DNA from: Spiroplasma phoeniceum | GTDB taxonomy: Bacteria > Bacillota_I > Bacilli_A > Mycoplasmatales > Mycoplasmataceae | DNA: 64,000 nucleotides | Direction: 5' to 3' | Assembly: GCA_026239495.1 (NCBI GenBank) | Contig: CP110830.1 | Location: forward strand, 1 to 64,000 | In this document: positions 62,717 to 64,000 of the stretch, piece by piece | Layout of the letters: each line of letters starts with the position of its first letter | Position numbering within the stretch: the first letter of the stretch is position 1 | Translations under genes and position numbers: made by a program | Notes under the pieces: model-generated | Told to the model about the DNA's origin: nothing | The model's input: only the letters and a program-made list of their open reading frames with translations | The model's database searches: none

Positions 62717-63499
62717 ATGAATTATCGAGAAATTAATTCAACGCAAAATGAACATATTAAATTATTGGCAAAATTAAAAGAAAAAAAATATCGAAAAGAA
62801 TTTAATTTAGCCTTAATTGAAGGATTAAACACTATTGATGAAGCATTACAACAAAATATTGTTGTTGAAATTTTAACAACAAAAAAAAATCAACCAAAAT
62901 TAAAGAATTTTAATAATATTTTATTAACAATAGTTCCGGAATTAATTTTAACTAAGTTGAGTCAAAGTAAAAATAGTCAAAATATTGTCGGTGTGATTGA
63001 TTTAACGAAGGTTAAGGAACAAAATAATTTTCAATTTAATCAAAACATTCTTTTATTAGAAAACATTCAAGATCCAGGCAATGTCGGAACATTAATTAGA
63101 ACTGGCCTTGGTTTTTGTTTTACAAATATTATTTTGTATAATCATACTGTTGATCTTTTTAATGACAAAGTCTTACGTGCTAGTCAAGGGGCGGTTTTTA
63201 AAGTTGCAATTAAAGAGATTGGTTTAAATGAAATTAAAAACTTCCAATTAAACCAATATAAAATTATTACAACAGGTTTAAAACAAAAAAGTGTTTATTT
63301 ACAAGATTGTCAGTTTAAACAAAATGACCGGTATATTTTAGCACTAGGTAATGAGGGACATGGCCTTTCCAACACATTGCAAGAAATTAGTGATTATAAT
63401 GTCCAAATTAAAATTAATTCACAATTTGATTCATTAAATGTTGCTCAGGCAGGAACAATTTTAATGTATGAAATTAATCGTCAGATGGAGGAAAAATAA
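62717..63499 (+). CDS. SpoU/TrmH-family RNA 2'-O-methyltransferase
   Basis: 260 residues. ATG 62717 with AAAGAG upstream; an in-frame ORF opens earlier at 62651 but inside the previous gene. N-terminal RNA-binding part MNYREINSTQNEHIKLLAKL, KEFNLALIEGLNTIDEAL. SPOUT motifs: ILLLENIQDPGNVGTLIRTG (motif 1), RYILALGNEGHGLSNTLQEI (motif 2) and SLNVAQAGTILMYEI (motif 3). It methylates a ribose in rRNA or tRNA; RlmB/TsnR-like targets cannot be told apart from sequence alone. Its stop overlaps the engB start (TAATG). Confidence 0.88.
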   Translation: MNYREINSTQNEHIKLLAKLKEKKYRKEFNLALIEGLNTIDEALQQNIVVEILTTKKNQPKLKNFNNILLTIVPELILTKLSQSKNSQNIVGVIDLTKVKEQNNFQFNQNILLLENIQDPGNVGTLIRTGLGFCFTNIILYNHTVDLFNDKVLRASQGAVFKVAIKEIGLNEIKNFQLNQYKIITTGLKQKSVYLQDCQFKQNDRYILALGNEGHGLSNTLQEISDYNVQIKINSQFDSLNVAQAGTILMYEINRQMEEK

Positions 63500-64000
63500 T
63501 GTTTAAGTTTAAAAATGCAATTTATGTTACATCAGTTGTTAATAAAGCAGGTTGAATTAAAGATGATTTATTGGAAATTGTTTTTTTAGGGAAAAGTAAT
63601 GTTGGTAAATCAAGTTTTTTAAATATGTTAACAAATCAGCGCAAATTAGCAAAAGTTTCACAAATTCCCGGGAAAACCCGTATGTTAAATTTTTTTGCAA
63701 TTAATAATAATCAATTTCGAATTGTTGATGCACCCGGATATGGGTTTGCAAAAGTTGGCAACCAATATAAGATGGATTTTGCAAAAATGATGGAAGAATA
63801 TTTAACTCAACGCCAAAATTTAAAATTTGTCTGTTTGTTAGTAGATTTGCGTCATCCACCAACTCAAGACGATTATGAAATGTATCAATATTTAAAACAT
63901 TTTAACATTATGACAGTTTTAATTGGAACAAAACTTGATAAGGTCAAAAAGAATGATATTCAAAAGCATGAAAAGCTTATTAAAGATAAATTAAATTTTG
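63499..64000 (+). CDS. engB: Ribosome biogenesis GTPase EngB/YsxC (3' partial)
   Basis: 167 residues visible. G1 FLGKSNVGKSSFLNMLTNQR (about residues 32-51), G2 GKTRMLNFF, G3 VDAPGYGFAKVG, G4 IGTKLDKVKK. EngB helps late 50S assembly. The G1 and switch II glycine pattern is typical and complete. Overlaps the previous gene by one base, so it is translated in the same operon. The end lies beyond the window. Confidence 0.93.

Noticed and set aside
1-64000. tRNA or rRNA genes
   Set aside because: I scanned for T-loop GGTTCGAATCC-type motifs with paired stems and for conserved rRNA stretches and saw none; a covariance-model search could still find one.

Overview
The window is from an AT-rich mollicute that reads TGA as tryptophan. 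Nearly every long gene continues through in-frame TGA codons, for example in secDF, alaS, rel and hemW. Spiroplasma-type lipoproteins, a plectrovirus-like IS30 transposase remnant and a protein type I associate with DUF3688 all point to Spiroplasma, probably the citri clade. All coordinates below assume translation table 4. Family names come from recognising motifs by eye, not from database searches.

Layout. 1-10 kb: a BMP-type ABC substrate-binding lipoprotein (5' end outside the window), two membrane proteins, ribosome hibernation factor hpf, a small membrane protein, a DUF192-like protein, a DJ-1/PfpI protein and a large lipoprotein, with two IS5-like insertions. 10-21.8 kb: an insertion-sequence graveyard with one membrane protein gene (12656-14032). 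It holds nested and broken IS5, IS1595, IS3 (three types), IS30 and ISLre2 elements. 21.8-33.9 kb: a conserved housekeeping block, ruvA-ruvB (both dead), secDF, apt, rel, a membrane protein, alaS and ruvX. 34-42.7 kb: a decaying phage-derived segment on the minus strand (portal-like gene, two-TM protein, RuvC-like ORF, DUF3688-like proteins), carrying IS5 copies and a 281-bp inverted duplication. 43-49.1 kb: a plus-strand cluster of hydrophilic lineage-specific proteins ending in nusB; two of its genes are broken. 49-61.9 kb: IS and phage debris around intact hemW and a dead pepV. 62-64 kb: a hypothetical gene, a SpoU-family RNA methyltransferase and engB (3' end outside).

The dominant mobile element, here called IS-A, is IS5-like (ISL2-type by its 3-bp ANT target duplications). 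It has 9 full-length copies of about 1070 bp. Its transposase is in two frames joined at an A7 slippery run, as in elements that use -1 frameshifting. An older relative, IS-A', has five degenerate copies. IS-B, IS-C and IS-D are IS3-type. A separate 148-151-bp MITE makes 8-bp target duplications. Several IS types also occur as short palindromes carrying the same element end twice.

In function the window mixes core translation, secretion and stringent-response genes with a recombination system that has lost RuvAB, and with phage modules still being broken up by IS-A.
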